Assembly: GCA_902802815.1 (NCBI GenBank)
Contig: CADCNQ010000022.1
Span: 1 to 45,910, forward strand
DNA: 45,910 bases
Origin: an uncultured Bacteroidales bacterium
GTDB lineage: Bacteria; Bacteroidota; Bacteroidia; Bacteroidales; Bacteroidaceae
Direction: 5' to 3'
In this document: positions 1 to 9,912 of the stretch, one piece after another
Numbering within the stretch: position 1 is the first letter of the stretch
How the letters are laid out: every line of letters starts with the position of its first letter
Translations under genes and position numbers: made by a program
Notes under the pieces: generated by a model
Told to the model about the DNA's origin: nothing
Databases searched by the model: none
The model's input: only the letters and a program-made list of their open reading frames with translations

Positions 1-61
1 AACGGCTAGATACCCATACAAATCATGAAAAACAGCATACTCGAAACTGTAAAAATATTAC

Positions 62-325
62 TTGGGGGGCATATTTTGTCTTTCCTATAGAGCTGTTTTC
101 CTTTCTCTTTTTGCTGTTTTTTTGTTGTCGAGTTGTGGTGATGATGCCGTGCCTTCTTCCGAGGGTTTGAGGTCATCGCTATCCAAGAATTCTGTTGTCG
201 TTTCTGGTGTTCTGAGGCCGGATTTTTTTTGCAAAAAAAAGAACTTTTTTCCACTATTTTGCTGTTTTTTCATCTTTCGGTCTGTTTTTGCAGCAGTAGT
301 CAGAAAAGCAGGAAGTAACATATAG
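62..325 (+). pseudogene. possible remnant of a lipoprotein gene
   Basis: An 87-codon frame opens with a stretch that reads like a lipoprotein signal peptide: hydrophobic residues followed by the lipobox LSSC and then GDD, as in Bacteroidales lipoproteins. After about residue 50 the sequence turns into Phe/Lys-rich low-complexity coding from long T and A runs, with no domain visible. The only start in frame is a TTG at 62. I read it as a broken or chance lipoprotein start rather than an intact gene. A very short lipoprotein or non-coding DNA are the alternatives. Confidence 0.25.
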
Positions 326-326
326 A

Positions 327-388
327 CAGGAACCGTTTCCTGCCACAAAGCAAATCCCCTGCCTCAATACGAAGCGGGGGATTGTTTT
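327..388 (+). terminator. hairpins, probable intrinsic terminator
   Basis: Two hairpins follow each other. The first has a 6-bp stem (327-332 with 337-342) and a 4-base loop. The second has a 10-bp stem (353-362 with 374-383, one G-T wobble) and an 11-base loop, and is followed by GTTTTAT. It would end plus-strand transcription entering from the left edge. The rest of 389-496 shows nothing apart from A/T-rich sequence leading to the promoter. Confidence 0.5.
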
Positions 389-473
389 ATCGGATATTGC
401 CCATTAAACAGGCTCACTTCAAAACACGGGACACTTGCAATTTATATTTTTTTAAAGTTTTTTACGCGTAAAA

Positions 474-504
474 ATTGCTGTTTGCGGATTTTGTTGTATT
501 TTTG
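474..504 (+). promoter_or_regulatory. Bacteroidetes-type promoter for the secreted protein at 537
   Basis: The -7 element TATTTTTG lies at 497-504 (consensus TAnnTTTG). A -33 element ATTG lies at 474-477, 19 bases upstream, the usual spacing for the Bacteroidetes primary sigma factor. The expected start site is near 510, giving a leader of about 25 bases. Confidence 0.65.
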
Positions 505-536
505 TGCTGCAAATAACTGTTTAACTAATCTTAGCT

Positions 537-1634
537 ATGAAAAAATATCTCTGTCTTTCACTTTTCTGCATCCTGACATTAACGGTTACTGCACAGGATG
601 TGCTTGTCACAGAATCAGGAGATGCCATTAAGGCCTGGAGTGTGGACATCGGCGGCAGTAAGATCTATTATCGCACGTCGGACGATGCCAATGCACCCCT
701 ACAGAGCATAGACAAGTCGGCCGTGCTCGTTTGGAAGAAAGCCGACGGAAGTCGCGTGATAATCGGTCAGGAGGAGAAGAAAACGACGGAAACGCCGACG
801 GCAAAAAACGAGCCCGTGGTGATGAACGCCGACGACCCGGAAGCCAATGCAGCCTGCATCCAGGCATTCAATCAAACGGACGCAATCCCCACCAAGAAAG
901 CTTCAAAAAAGGCAGCATTGACAATTCTCGGTCTGCTGCACATGGCGCCGGACTCCAAGATGGCAGACAAAAATGTGGAAGTTTCGTACACTATCTACAA
1001 GAAAGGTGCCTACGCAAAAACAACTCCACGCACCGACGGTATCGGGGTGCATGTCAGGAATAAAACAGACAAGACCATTTACGTGTATCTGGGCAATACG
1101 TTTTTCCTGCGTCACGGCATCAGCACACCCTTCACACAGTCGCAGGCATCACAGTCGACATCAAACGGCAACAACGGTACCGTTTCTACGGGTTTCTCAC
1201 AAAACGTGATAGCAATACCGGCTCAAAGCACCCTGGACCTGGGCAAGCAGGAGTTCTTCCCCAGTGACGGCAAAAACCCGTTCGGAGGAAACATAACTCA
1301 CGAGGTGCGTGACACATACACCGGCGGAGGGCTGTTCACACCCATGATTAAGACAGGTACGGTCTGTGATTTTTATTGGACAGAACCCAAGTCGAACCTT
1401 TTGGGAAAAGGCGAGGTTCGTGAATTGGCGCCGGGAGGATGCCCAATAGACTTCGGTTTCAAACTGACCTATTCGTTCAGCGAGGACAACACACAGCTCT
1501 ACCATCTGGACACGAAACTTTATGTATCCAAAATCATCGGAGCATATTCTGCCCTTACTATTTGGGGATCGGATAATATAGAGCTCATCGGGCAACCCGC
1601 CTACTTGGTGATAACTCAAAAGGAAATAAAATAG
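537..1634 (+). CDS. secreted protein of unknown function
   Basis: A 365-residue protein that I do not assign to a named family. Residues 1-19 form a Sec signal peptide ending in TAQ, so it should be exported. The next ~50 residues (VTESGDAIKAWSVDI, then KSAVLVWKKADGS) resemble the short beta-rich segment often found at the start of secreted Bacteroidales proteins of unknown function. Residues ~75-90 are a Lys/Glu/Thr-rich linker. The C-terminal two thirds look beta-rich and contain a Ser/Gln/Asn-rich loop (SQASQSTSNGNNG). It has its own promoter and converges on the transporter gene; a 9-bp A/T-rich inverted repeat (1623-1631 with 1663-1671) spans the two stop codons and may help termination on both strands. 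Confidence 0.8.
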   Translation: MKKYLCLSLFCILTLTVTAQDVLVTESGDAIKAWSVDIGGSKIYYRTSDDANAPLQSIDKSAVLVWKKADGSRVIIGQEEKKTTETPTAKNEPVVMNADDPEANAACIQAFNQTDAIPTKKASKKAALTILGLLHMAPDSKMADKNVEVSYTIYKKGAYAKTTPRTDGIGVHVRNKTDKTIYVYLGNTFFLRHGISTPFTQSQASQSTSNGNNGTVSTGFSQNVIAIPAQSTLDLGKQEFFPSDGKNPFGGNITHEVRDTYTGGGLFTPMIKTGTVCDFYWTEPKSNLLGKGEVRELAPGGCPIDFGFKLTYSFSEDNTQLYHLDTKLYVSKIIGAYSALTIWGSDNIELIGQPAYLVITQKEIK

Positions 1635-1664
1635 TATTGACGGCAAACAGGCGGCTGGAGAGTT

Positions 1665-2630
1665 TTATTTCTTCACCTTCTCCAGCTGGTAGGAGTTCCA
1701 CACGTTGTGCCACACGGAATAGAAGCCGCCGGCGACGCTGGAGAGAGGGTCCATGAACGTGGCGCCTATCCAGATGCACACGGCCGTATTTTTCTGCCCG
1801 AGCGACTGCGAAGCAGCCACCACATCGTCGGAGCGATGGCCAAGCCAACAGCCCACGGCAAACTGCAAAGCACACGACAGGGCACTGCCCACAGCCATCA
1901 GAAACAGCGTCAGCAGAGAGGCATCCATCAGCACTATGGCACGCACCGTGACACAGATGGCAAGAGCCAAAGCTACGGTCCACAGATAGAACGCCAAATC
2001 CGGTATCGAGAGAAGCCTGCGACGAAACCCGGGAAGCAGGTGACGTATCAGCTGAGCAGCCAGAAAAGGACCGAATAAAAGAGGGAATACCTTGACGAGT
2101 ATCATCCAGAAAGCCAAGAGGAAAGACGTGTCGGGATAAAGCAGTGGTATAAATGCTGAAATGAAGAGCGAAGCCAGCAGGTCGATGAAGATGGTGTAGA
2201 GCGTGAGGGTGGCGGGATTGCCCCCCAACTTGAGCGTGACGACAGCGGCGGCGGTGGCCGTGGGAGTAATCATGCAGAGGGCGAAAGAGATGATGAAATA
2301 CTGCATGTGGTGCATCCATTCGGGCGACAGCCAGCCCGAGCGCTGAAGCCACAGTATGGCGAGGATGGAGAGCGACCAGAGAGAGCACTGGAGAAGAAGT
2401 CCCCACACATGCCACGAACGGAAGCGGAGGTCGCGCACATCGACCTTGAGAAAAGTGAGCGTGAGCATCGAAAAGATGAGCGAAGGCATCAGTATCCGGG
2501 AGAACAGGAGAACGGCCTCCCTACCCTCGGGAGAAAAATGCATAGCGCGCAACACGAAATACACCAAAGCACCCACCGTCATGCTGATCGGAAGGGTCCA
2601 ACGACGCAAGAATAGAATGATTTGACTCAT
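1665..2630 (-). CDS. BASS-family (bile acid:sodium symporter-like) membrane transporter
   Basis: A polytopic inner-membrane protein of about 321 residues with roughly nine or ten hydrophobic segments. The family signature is clearest near the C-terminus, where SQSLGQKNTAVCIWI matches the GQKNT-type motif of the bile acid:sodium symporter superfamily. An earlier ITPTATAAAVV stretch fits the helix-break region of that fold. The substrate cannot be inferred; bacterial members move organic anions such as bile acids or pantoate. The frame can be extended to a TTG at 2663, but that TTG is part of the -7 promoter element, so I place the start at the ATG at 2630 (MSQIILFL). It diverges from the long operon starting at 2729. 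Confidence 0.75.
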   Translation of the reverse strand: MSQIILFLRRWTLPISMTVGALVYFVLRAMHFSPEGREAVLLFSRILMPSLIFSMLTLTFLKVDVRDLRFRSWHVWGLLLQCSLWSLSILAILWLQRSGWLSPEWMHHMQYFIISFALCMITPTATAAAVVTLKLGGNPATLTLYTIFIDLLASLFISAFIPLLYPDTSFLLAFWMILVKVFPLLFGPFLAAQLIRHLLPGFRRRLLSIPDLAFYLWTVALALAICVTVRAIVLMDASLLTLFLMAVGSALSCALQFAVGCWLGHRSDDVVAASQSLGQKNTAVCIWIGATFMDPLSSVAGGFYSVWHNVWNSYQLEKVKK

Positions 2631-2660
2631 AATTTGACAAGTAGTCTGCGAAATTGAGTG

Positions 2661-2668
2661 CAAAAGTA
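2661..2668 (-). promoter_or_regulatory. -7 promoter element for the BASS transporter
   Basis: On the minus strand the sequence reads TACTTTTG, a match to TAnnTTTG, 31 bases ahead of the ATG at 2630. Its last three bases are the TTG that would otherwise look like an upstream start codon. No convincing -33 element is visible. Confidence 0.6.
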
Positions 2669-2690
2669 CAAAAATCTTAAGAATTTTACG

Positions 2691-2698
2691 TACCTTTG
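2691..2698 (+). promoter_or_regulatory. -7 promoter element for the lysozyme-lon-tgt operon
   Basis: TACCTTTG matches TAnnTTTG, 30 bases ahead of the ATG at 2729. It lies back to back with the promoter of the transporter, so the two polymerases share one small region of about 40 bases. The TTG at 2696 falls inside this element and is not a start codon. Confidence 0.65.
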
Positions 2699-2728
2699 CC
2701 GCGCTTTTTGAATATTTATTTACGAACT

Positions 2729-3259
2729 ATGAAATACTACGTAAGATATTTCGATGATGAGACGATGGTGGACAACCTGAAAGAGGCGATGGATTTCCTC
2801 AGCAGTCTGGACGGCGTGGAGATGGACGAGGCATGCGTGGAGCAGCTCACTTCATATTTCACCACCGACCAGAAGGGAAGCAAGAAAATCTACATGCCCA
2901 ACCACCGCAGTTTCCTTATCATCAAGACGACAGTGAACACAATGGAAGAGTTCAAGGCCAACAACCAGAAGAATGCAGAGACCGGCGAGGAGCGCCCCTC
3001 CGGTGCCAAAGCCCTGGATGCCGAGCAGCACGGATGGTACGAATGCAAGCTCTCCTTCCAGCGCATCGTGACAAACCCCGAGACGAAAAAGTGCTTCTAC
3101 TACAACGACACGCTGGAGGCTAAGGTGATGGCCGACAGCGCACGCGACGCTCACACCCAGATGGTGAAACATCTGAGGGAGAATCCCGACGTGGACGAGA
3201 GAAGCCAGATGCCCGCCGCAGCAAGCAAGAACTTTGTGTGGAGATTTGTGGGCGAGTGA
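2729..3259 (+). CDS. conserved-looking cytoplasmic protein of unknown function
   Basis: A 176-residue soluble protein starting MKYYVRYFDDETMVDNLKEA. I do not recognise the family. It has no signal peptide or membrane segment. Its N-terminal half looks like an alpha/beta domain (an acidic helix, then KKIYMPNHRSFLIIKTTVN) and it ends in an aromatic tail, FVWRFVGE. A longer frame starts at 2696 but there the TTG belongs to the promoter. It is the first gene of the operon, and its TGA overlaps the ATG of the lysozyme gene by one base (TGATG), so translation of the two is probably coupled. Confidence 0.75.
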   Translation: MKYYVRYFDDETMVDNLKEAMDFLSSLDGVEMDEACVEQLTSYFTTDQKGSKKIYMPNHRSFLIIKTTVNTMEEFKANNQKNAETGEERPSGAKALDAEQHGWYECKLSFQRIVTNPETKKCFYYNDTLEAKVMADSARDAHTQMVKHLRENPDVDERSQMPAAASKNFVWRFVGE

Positions 3260-4062
3260 TGCGTCTGGGACTCATACCGTTGCTGCTGTCCGCAGCGCTT
3301 CTCTCCGGAGCGCAGGACTATTTCATCCCTGAGTACGACCCTCTCCCCCAGCCCTGCATGCCCGACGTGGCGGCCGCTCCCTGCAAGGAGTGTGTTCTCG
3401 GCCTGGGCGTAGAGCGCTCTGCCGGCAACATCTACGGCATAGACGTGTCCCACTATCAGGGGCAAATCAACTGGGATGAAGTGGCACGCGACGAGAGGGT
3501 GAAGTTCGTGTATCTGAAATGCACGGAGGGCGCCAAGCTGCAGGACAATACCTACCAGCGCAACCTCAAGGAATGCCGCCGCCTGGGAATCCCCGTGGGA
3601 GTGTATCATTTCTTCTCACCCACGGTGAGCGCCTTCGAGCAGCTGATGAACTTCCGCAACACGTCCGACCCCCGCGTGCAGACGTTGCTGCCCATCGTGG
3701 ATGTGGAGTCGGTGCCGCAGATAAGGAAAGGACGCAGACGCTACGTCGTAGGCGACACAAAGACATGGCAGAGCCGCCTGCGCGCATTCCTCAAGGGTGT
3801 GGAGGAAATCTACGGCGTGAAGCCGCTCATCTACACCTACACCAATTTCTACCATAAGTATCTCATCGGGCAGTTCCCCGAATACAGATACATCATTGCC
3901 TGCTATCAGGACGAGATGCCCAAGATGAAGGACGACCTGCACTTCGTCATGTGGCAGTTCACATCCAGCGGCAGCATCAGGGGCATCAAAGGCAGAGTGG
4001 ACCGCTCGCGCCTCATCAATCCCCATAACCTCAGCGATATCGAATACAGAAGAAGGAAATGA
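3259..4062 (+). CDS. GH25-family lysozyme (secreted muramidase)
   Basis: A 267-residue protein with a signal peptide (about residues 1-19, ending SGAQ) followed by a glycoside hydrolase family 25 domain. GH25 enzymes cleave the beta-1,4 bond between N-acetylmuramic acid and N-acetylglucosamine in peptidoglycan. Family landmarks are present in order: [13 protein letters not shown] near the start, [17 protein letters not shown], the catalytic acidic motif [16 protein letters not shown] and VMWQFTSSG. The start chosen overlaps the upstream stop by one base and leads straight into the signal peptide; an extension to 3238 would bury it. The stop overlaps the Lon start in an ATGA. The likely role is cell-wall turnover in the periplasm. 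Confidence 0.88.
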   Translation: MRLGLIPLLLSAALLSGAQDYFIPEYDPLPQPCMPDVAAAPCKECVLGLGVERSAGNIYGIDVSHYQGQINWDEVARDERVKFVYLKCTEGAKLQDNTYQRNLKECRRLGIPVGVYHFFSPTVSAFEQLMNFRNTSDPRVQTLLPIVDVESVPQIRKGRRRYVVGDTKTWQSRLRAFLKGVEEIYGVKPLIYTYTNFYHKYLIGQFPEYRYIIACYQDEMPKMKDDLHFVMWQFTSSGSIRGIKGRVDRSRLINPHNLSDIEYRRRK

Positions 4063-6473
4063 AGAAAGATAATATAAGTTTTAGCATTTTCTCCAATGCG
4101 GACGGAGATGACCTCAAATTCCACAGGAGAAGGGACGAGGGCGAAATGCCCATCCTCCTCGTACCGGGCGAAGTACCGTTCCCGGGTGTTCCCACCCACG
4201 TCACCATACGTCTGAAGGGAGCCGAGAAGATAGTGAATGATGCAGAGAAGAACCACAAACTCGTAGCCGTGATCCCCGTGGCGCTGTCGTGGGCGGAGGA
4301 AGACAACAAGGAACTGGACTACTCCCAGGTGATGCACATGGGTGTGTCGGCAATGATTGTCCACCACATGACGATGCCCGACGGCAGCATGTCGGCATTT
4401 ATCAGTGCCAACAACCGCGTGGGGCTCGACTCCATCATCTGGACCTCAGGCAAGCCTCACGGACACGTGACAGCCATCACCGAGGCGGAGACAAAGCCGG
4501 ACGACATGGAGTATGTGGTGACATCGCAGAGCATACGCAACGTGGTGAAGCAGATAGGCGACCTCGACGACCAGACACACGGCGAAATAATCAACGTGAT
4601 ACTGCGCCACAAGGACACTCCCCTGCTGGTCAACTCCATTGCGTGCCAGTTCCCGTTCTCATTCAACGAGAAGGTGAAGATGCTGGCATGCGACAGCGAC
4701 ATACAGCGCGCACAGATGCTGCTCGGCATGCTCAATCAGATGAAGCAGCTGCTCACCATACGCAAGAATGTGGAGCAGAAGACCAACTTCGACCTCTCCC
4801 GCCAGCAGAGGGAATGGTTCATCAACCAGGAAATACGCAATCTACAGACGGAGCTCGGCGAGAGCGACGACTTCAACATGAAGGAGAGCGACATCCGCGA
4901 GATGCGCATGAAAGCCCGCTTCATGAAATGGGGAGCCGACGTGGCGGAGGCATTCGACAGAGGACTCAAGAAACTCAAGAGGATAAATCCACAGAGCTCT
5001 GACTATAACGTGGAACTGGGCTGGCTGCAGACACTTCTCAAGCTGCCCTGGAACGTATGCTCCACCGACCATCTCAACCTCGCCAGGGCACGCAAGGTGC
5101 TCGACCGCGACCACTACGGCATGGAGAAGGTGAAGGAGCGCGTGCTGGAGCATCTGGCCGTGCTGAAGATGAGAGGTGACATGAAGAGCCCCATACTCTG
5201 CCTCTACGGACCTCCGGGCGTGGGCAAGACATCGCTCGGAAAGAGCATCGCCGAGGCCATGGGACGCAAATACGTGAGAGTGTCGCTCGGCGGACTGCAC
5301 GATGAGGCCGAAATCAGAGGCCACCGCAGAACATACGTGGGGGCAATGCCCGGACGCATCATCAAGAGCATGGAGAAGGCCGGTACGGCAAATCCCGTGT
5401 TCATACTCGACGAAGTGGACAAGGTGAACGACGGCAGCCACAACGGAGACCCCTCCAGCGCATTGCTCGAAGTGCTCGACCCGGAGCAGAACAACGCCTT
5501 CCACGACAACTACATCGATGTGGACTACGACCTGTCCAAGGTGATGTTCATCGCCACGGCCAACGACGTGCAGAGCATACCCCGCCCACTGCTCGACCGT
5601 ATGGAACTCATCGAGCTCTCCGGCTACACCACGGAGGAGAAGATAGAGATTGCCAAGCGCCACCTCTTCAAGAAGGAGAAGGAGGCCAACGGTCTCAGTA
5701 AGTACAAGGACCTGAAGATAGGCAAGGATGCCCTGGAATACCTCATTGAGAACTACACCCGCGAGAGCGGCGTGAGAGGACTGGAGAAGGAAATAGGCAG
5801 CCTGATGCGCAAGAGTGCCGTGAAGATAGCCTCCGGTGAGGAGGTGGGCACCATCACCAGGGAGACTGTGGGCGAAATGCTCGGCAAACCCCGCTTCACC
5901 AAGGAAATATACCAGGGCAACGAACTGCCCGGCGTGGTGACGGGTCTGGCATGGACATCCGTAGGCGGCGTCATCCTCTTCATCGAGACATCGCTCTCAA
6001 AGGGCAAGGAAGGCAAACTCACGCTCACAGGCAACCTGGGCGACGTGATGAAGGAAAGCGCCGGACTGGCTCTCTCCTACATACGCGCACATGCCGAGGA
6101 ACTCGGTCTCACCCCCGACACCTTCGAGACGCAGAACATACACATCCACGTGCCCGAAGGCGCCACACCGAAGGACGGCCCCTCCGCAGGCATCACGATG
6201 GCAACGTCGCTGGCATCCGCACTCACAGGTAAGCGCGTGCGCAAGAATCTGGCGATGACAGGCGAGATAACGCTGCGGGGACGCGTGCTTCCCGTGGGCG
6301 GCATCAAGGAAAAGATACTTGCCGCCAAGAGAGCCGGTATCAAGGAAATCATACTCTGCAAGGAGAATGAGAAAGATATTCTGGAAATCCCGCAGGAATA
6401 CCTCAAGGGTCTGTCGTTCCACTATGTGGAGAACGTCAGCGAGGTGCTTGACTACGCGTTGTTGAAGAAATGA
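4059..6473 (+). CDS. lon: ATP-dependent protease Lon
   Basis: An 804-residue protein with the full Lon architecture: N-terminal substrate-recognition domain (about 25-230), a coiled-coil linker, an AAA+ module with Walker A GPPGVGKT at 384-391 and Walker B FILDEVDK, and a C-terminal protease domain. The catalytic pair is Ser709 (KDGPSAG) and Lys752 (GGIKEK), spaced exactly as Ser679/Lys722 in E. coli Lon. It degrades misfolded and selected regulatory proteins in the cytoplasm. ATGA overlaps join it to the lysozyme gene upstream and tgt downstream. No heat-shock operator was seen, so it is probably expressed with the operon. Confidence 0.97.
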   Translation: MKKDNISFSIFSNADGDDLKFHRRRDEGEMPILLVPGEVPFPGVPTHVTIRLKGAEKIVNDAEKNHKLVAVIPVALSWAEEDNKELDYSQVMHMGVSAMIVHHMTMPDGSMSAFISANNRVGLDSIIWTSGKPHGHVTAITEAETKPDDMEYVVTSQSIRNVVKQIGDLDDQTHGEIINVILRHKDTPLLVNSIACQFPFSFNEKVKMLACDSDIQRAQMLLGMLNQMKQLLTIRKNVEQKTNFDLSRQQREWFINQEIRNLQTELGESDDFNMKESDIREMRMKARFMKWGADVAEAFDRGLKKLKRINPQSSDYNVELGWLQTLLKLPWNVCSTDHLNLARARKVLDRDHYGMEKVKERVLEHLAVLKMRGDMKSPILCLYGPPGVGKTSLGKSIAEAMGRKYVRVSLGGLHDEAEIRGHRRTYVGAMPGRIIKSMEKAGTANPVFILDEVDKVNDGSHNGDPSSALLEVLDPEQNNAFHDNYIDVDYDLSKVMFIATANDVQSIPRPLLDRMELIELSGYTTEEKIEIAKRHLFKKEKEANGLSKYKDLKIGKDALEYLIENYTRESGVRGLEKEIGSLMRKSAVKIASGEEVGTITRETVGEMLGKPRFTKEIYQGNELPGVVTGLAWTSVGGVILFIETSLSKGKEGKLTLTGNLGDVMKESAGLALSYIRAHAEELGLTPDTFETQNIHIHVPEGATPKDGPSAGITMATSLASALTGKRVRKNLAMTGEITLRGRVLPVGGIKEKILAAKRAGIKEIILCKENEKDILEIPQEYLKGLSFHYVENVSEVLDYALLKK

Positions 6474-7600
6474 CCTTCCAACTGGAACATACCGACGACT
6501 CCTCCTGGGCAAGAGCCGGACGCATTTTCACGGACCACGGAGAGATAGAGACTCCCATCTTCATGCCTGTCGGCACGGTGGGCAGCGTGAAGGGTGTGCT
6601 GATGCGCGACCTGCGCGAAGAGGTCGGCGCACAGATTATCCTCGGAAACACCTACCATCTCTACCTACGTCCCGGCACAGACATTCTGGAGAAGGCCGGC
6701 GGTCTCCACCGCTTCGGCACATGGGACCGCCCCATACTCACCGACTCCGGCGGTTTCCAGGTGTTCTCACTCACCGGCATACGCAAACTCACGGAGGAAG
6801 GCTGCGTCTTCCAGAGCCACATCGACGGCAGCCGCCACATGTTCACTCCCGAACGCGTGATGGACATAGAGCGCAGCATCGGTGCCGACATCATGATGGC
6901 TCTTGACGAATGTCCTCCTGGCACAGCTGACTACGACTACGCCAGGAAGAGTCTTGGACTCACCCACCGCTGGCTCGACCGCTGCATCAAACGCTTCTCG
7001 GAGACAGAACCCAAATACGGCTACACACAGAGCCTCTTCCCCATCGTGCAGGGCTGCACATACAAAGACCTGCGTCAGGAGAGCGCCCGCTACATCGCCG
7101 ACAAGGGAGCCGACGGAAATGCCATCGGCGGTCTGGCCGTGGGCGAACCCACCGGGGTGATGTACGAGATGATAGAGGTGGTCAACGACATACTGCCCAA
7201 GGACCGCCCGCGCTACCTGATGGGTGTCGGCACTCCGCAGAACATACTGGAGGGCATAGAGAGAGGTGTGGACATGTTCGACTGTGTGATGCCCACACGC
7301 AACGGACGCAACGCCATGCTCTTCACCTGGCAGGGCACTCTCAACATGAGAAACGCCAAGTGGGCCGACGACTTCTCCGCGCTCGACCCCGACGGCACAG
7401 CATCCGTGGACAGCATCTACTCCAGAGCCTACGTGCACCATCTCTTCAAGGCACAGGAACTGATGGCGCTGGAGATAGGTTCGATACACAATCTGGCATT
7501 CTATCTCGACCTCGTACGCACGGCGAGAAAGCATATCGTGGCAGGAGACTTCTGTGCGTGGAAGCGCAGCGTGATTGAACAATTGGGACGACGGCTGTGA
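6470..7600 (+). CDS. tgt: tRNA-guanine transglycosylase
   Basis: A 376-residue enzyme that exchanges guanine at position 34 of GUN-anticodon tRNAs (Asp, Asn, His, Tyr) for the queuosine precursor. Family landmarks are visible: [24 protein letters not shown] and the nucleophile region FDCVMPTR. The three zinc-binding cysteines of the E. coli enzyme (Cys302, 304, 307) are replaced here by Gly309, Ala311 and Asp314, while the fourth ligand position is still His340. From memory, Bacteroidetes Tgt proteins generally lack these cysteines, so this is probably a lineage form and not an inactive enzyme. It overlaps lon (ATGA) and the permease gene (GTGA). Confidence 0.95.
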   Translation: MTFQLEHTDDSSWARAGRIFTDHGEIETPIFMPVGTVGSVKGVLMRDLREEVGAQIILGNTYHLYLRPGTDILEKAGGLHRFGTWDRPILTDSGGFQVFSLTGIRKLTEEGCVFQSHIDGSRHMFTPERVMDIERSIGADIMMALDECPPGTADYDYARKSLGLTHRWLDRCIKRFSETEPKYGYTQSLFPIVQGCTYKDLRQESARYIADKGADGNAIGGLAVGEPTGVMYEMIEVVNDILPKDRPRYLMGVGTPQNILEGIERGVDMFDCVMPTRNGRNAMLFTWQGTLNMRNAKWADDFSALDPDGTASVDSIYSRAYVHHLFKAQELMALEIGSIHNLAFYLDLVRTARKHIVAGDFCAWKRSVIEQLGRRL

Positions 7601-8688
7601 AGAGACTCGACCTTTATATAATAAAGAAGTTCCTTGGCACGTATTTCTTCAGTATCGTGCTCATCATCAGTATCGCCGTCATCTTCGACTTCAACGAGAA
7701 TGTAGCCAAGTTCACAGAGAAGCACGCTCCCTGGGATGCCATCATCTACGACTACTACCTCAACTTCATCCCCTTCTACGCCAACCTCTTTTCCGGCCTC
7801 TTCGTCTTCCTCTCGGTCATCTTCTTCACCACGAAACTGGCTGACAACAGCGAAATAATAGCCATGCTGGCGGCAGGTGTCAGCTACAGGCGTCTGCTGC
7901 GTCCCTATATGATAAGCACCACGATTATCGCGCTGCTCAGTTTCGTGCTGGGCGCAGAGATAATACCGCGAGGCAATGTGAAGCGTGTGGACTTCGAGAA
8001 CACCTACAAGCGCAACCGCGTGCACAACGTGGCCACATATGCCGACAACGTGCAGCTGCAGGTGGCTCCCGGCGTGATAACCTATATGAGCCATTTCGAC
8101 GGCAACAGCCACACGGGCTACGGATTCACAATGGACCAGTTCCAGGACAAGAAACTCATCTGCCATCTCACGGCACAGAGCATTGCCTACGACACCATCG
8201 GCGACGTGCGTTTCATGTGGCATATGAAGAACGTCCAGATACGAGAGATGAAAGGCATGCGCGAGCACATCACACACTACGACCAACTGGACAGCATCAT
8301 CACCATGGAGCCCCGCGACTTCCTCTTTGTGGCCCACCTGCAGGAGACAATGACCAATGGACAGCTGCGCGAATATATCAAACGCCAGCAGATGAGGGGT
8401 TCGTCGGGACTTGCCGGGTTCGAGGTGGAATACCAGAAGCGCTTTGCCGCTCCATTCTCCGCATTCATCCTGGCACTCATCGGTTTTTCCCTTTCGGCAA
8501 AAAAGAAGAAAGGCGGCATGGGTATGGGTCTGGGCCTCGGCATCGGACTCTCCGCCGGATATATTCTCCTTCAGACCGTCTCATCCAGTTTCTCTACGGG
8601 AGCCGGTCTTAATCCCATGCTCGCCGCATGGATTCCAAACATATTATTTTCATTAATTGCATTATGGCTGGTAAGAAGACTTTCCTGA
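7597..8688 (+). CDS. LptF/LptG-family permease of lipopolysaccharide export
   Basis: A 363-residue YjgP/YjgQ-family protein. It begins [18 protein letters not shown], the typical amphipathic start and first membrane segment, has further segments within the first ~110 residues, a large soluble (periplasmic jellyroll-type) middle region, and three hydrophobic segments after about residue 280, preceded by a basic stretch. Such proteins form the membrane part of the LptB2FG transporter that lifts lipopolysaccharide out of the inner membrane. I cannot say whether it acts as LptF or LptG. The start is a GTG overlapping the tgt stop (GTGA). The last 25 bases overlap the next gene. Confidence 0.87.
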   Translation: MKRLDLYIIKKFLGTYFFSIVLIISIAVIFDFNENVAKFTEKHAPWDAIIYDYYLNFIPFYANLFSGLFVFLSVIFFTTKLADNSEIIAMLAAGVSYRRLLRPYMISTTIIALLSFVLGAEIIPRGNVKRVDFENTYKRNRVHNVATYADNVQLQVAPGVITYMSHFDGNSHTGYGFTMDQFQDKKLICHLTAQSIAYDTIGDVRFMWHMKNVQIREMKGMREHITHYDQLDSIITMEPRDFLFVAHLQETMTNGQLREYIKRQQMRGSSGLAGFEVEYQKRFAAPFSAFILALIGFSLSAKKKKGGMGMGLGLGIGLSAGYILLQTVSSSFSTGAGLNPMLAAWIPNILFSLIALWLVRRLS

Positions 8689-9872
8689 TATCCCTTCTCC
8701 TGCTCGCCTACTCCGCTTCCCGCGGACAGGATGTTTACGACAAGATGTTCATCGACGACCACCGCATCGACACCGCCGACACACGTGCGCTGAAGGTGAG
8801 AGTGGATGCGACGGGATTCTTCCACGACAACGAGTACAGCAGCAAGATGACCGACGGCTACACACTGCCCGGTGCCCTGCTATCCCCTCGCCTCACCTAC
8901 AATCCCATAGACGAGATACACCTTGAGGTGGGAGCCCATGCCCTCTGCTTCAACGGTGCCAACAAATACCCCAACTACGCCTACCACGACATCAGCACAT
9001 GGAAGGGAAACCAGTATCAGAGCGGATTCCACGTGTTGCCCTGGATAAGGTTGCAGGCGCAACTTAAGCATGTCAACATCGTCCTCGGCAACATCTACGG
9101 CGGACAGAACCACCGTCTCATCGACCCCATGTGGAACAGTCAGACCAACCTCTCGCAAGACCCCGAGATGGGTTTCCAGGTGAAGTGGGACGGCCGCCAC
9201 ATCGAGATGGATACATGGCTCAACTGGCAGAGCTACATCTTCAAGCTCGACACACACCAGGAGGCCTTCACCGTGGGCAGCGTGTGGCGTGTGCTCTTCG
9301 GCAACTACCGCAAGACGACAGGTCTGAAATGGTCGCTCCCCGTACAGTTGCTCATCCAGCATCGCGGCGGCGAACAGGACCTCGAAATTCTCAACCTCGG
9401 TGTGCAGACTCTCTGCAATGCCTCTGTGGGAGCTGCTGTCAGAGGAGGCATCTGGGGCGCGGAGCTCAATGCTCTCGTCAGCTACCAGCAGGCGGGTCAT
9501 CTGTGGCCCTTCCGTACGGGTTTTGCCGTTCATGCCGGAGGTGATGTGCGTCTGTGGGACCAGTTTACCGTCAAGGCCGGTTATTTCGGCGCTCCGGAGA
9601 AGTACGCCAATCTGTACGGCAGTCCCCTATACAGCACGGTATCGCTCGCCGACAACAGAGCCATGAAAGGCATGCATACGGTGTATGCCAAACTCTCCTG
9701 GGACAAGACATGGGCGAAGGCCTACACTCTGGGCGCCGCTCTCAACCTGTATCAGAGCTGGTATAAGGAACCCGCCGGACTGTGGATCAGCCGCAGCGAA
9801 CTGAATTTCGACTTCGGCATCTACCTCCGCGTCTGCCCCGACTTCCTCATCAAGTCATGGAAGAAGCAGTGA
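8664..9872 (+). CDS. exported beta-barrel-like protein of unknown function
   Basis: A 402-residue protein with a signal peptide (MAGKKTFLISLLLLAYSAS, cleavage near RGQ). The rest is rich in alternating aromatic/polar strands (VEVGAHALCF-like, WKGNQYQSGFHV, FGIYLRVCPDF), which suggests an outer-membrane barrel. The family is not recognised. The frame can be read from 8628, but only the ATG at 8664 puts the signal peptide at the N-terminus, giving a 25-base overlap with the permease gene. Its position directly after an Lpt-type permease hints at an envelope role, but this is inference from neighbourhood only. Confidence 0.72.
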   Translation: MAGKKTFLISLLLLAYSASRGQDVYDKMFIDDHRIDTADTRALKVRVDATGFFHDNEYSSKMTDGYTLPGALLSPRLTYNPIDEIHLEVGAHALCFNGANKYPNYAYHDISTWKGNQYQSGFHVLPWIRLQAQLKHVNIVLGNIYGGQNHRLIDPMWNSQTNLSQDPEMGFQVKWDGRHIEMDTWLNWQSYIFKLDTHQEAFTVGSVWRVLFGNYRKTTGLKWSLPVQLLIQHRGGEQDLEILNLGVQTLCNASVGAAVRGGIWGAELNALVSYQQAGHLWPFRTGFAVHAGGDVRLWDQFTVKAGYFGAPEKYANLYGSPLYSTVSLADNRAMKGMHTVYAKLSWDKTWAKAYTLGAALNLYQSWYKEPAGLWISRSELNFDFGIYLRVCPDFLIKSWKKQ

Positions 9873-9912
9873 ACGGGATATATGCAAGTCCCGATGGTAT
9901 TGTCACAGATAT

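Noticed and set aside
1585..2415. 276-codon frame overlapping the BASS transporter on the same strand
   Set aside because: Out-of-frame shadow rich in Arg/His/Cys; the transporter frame carries the family motifs.
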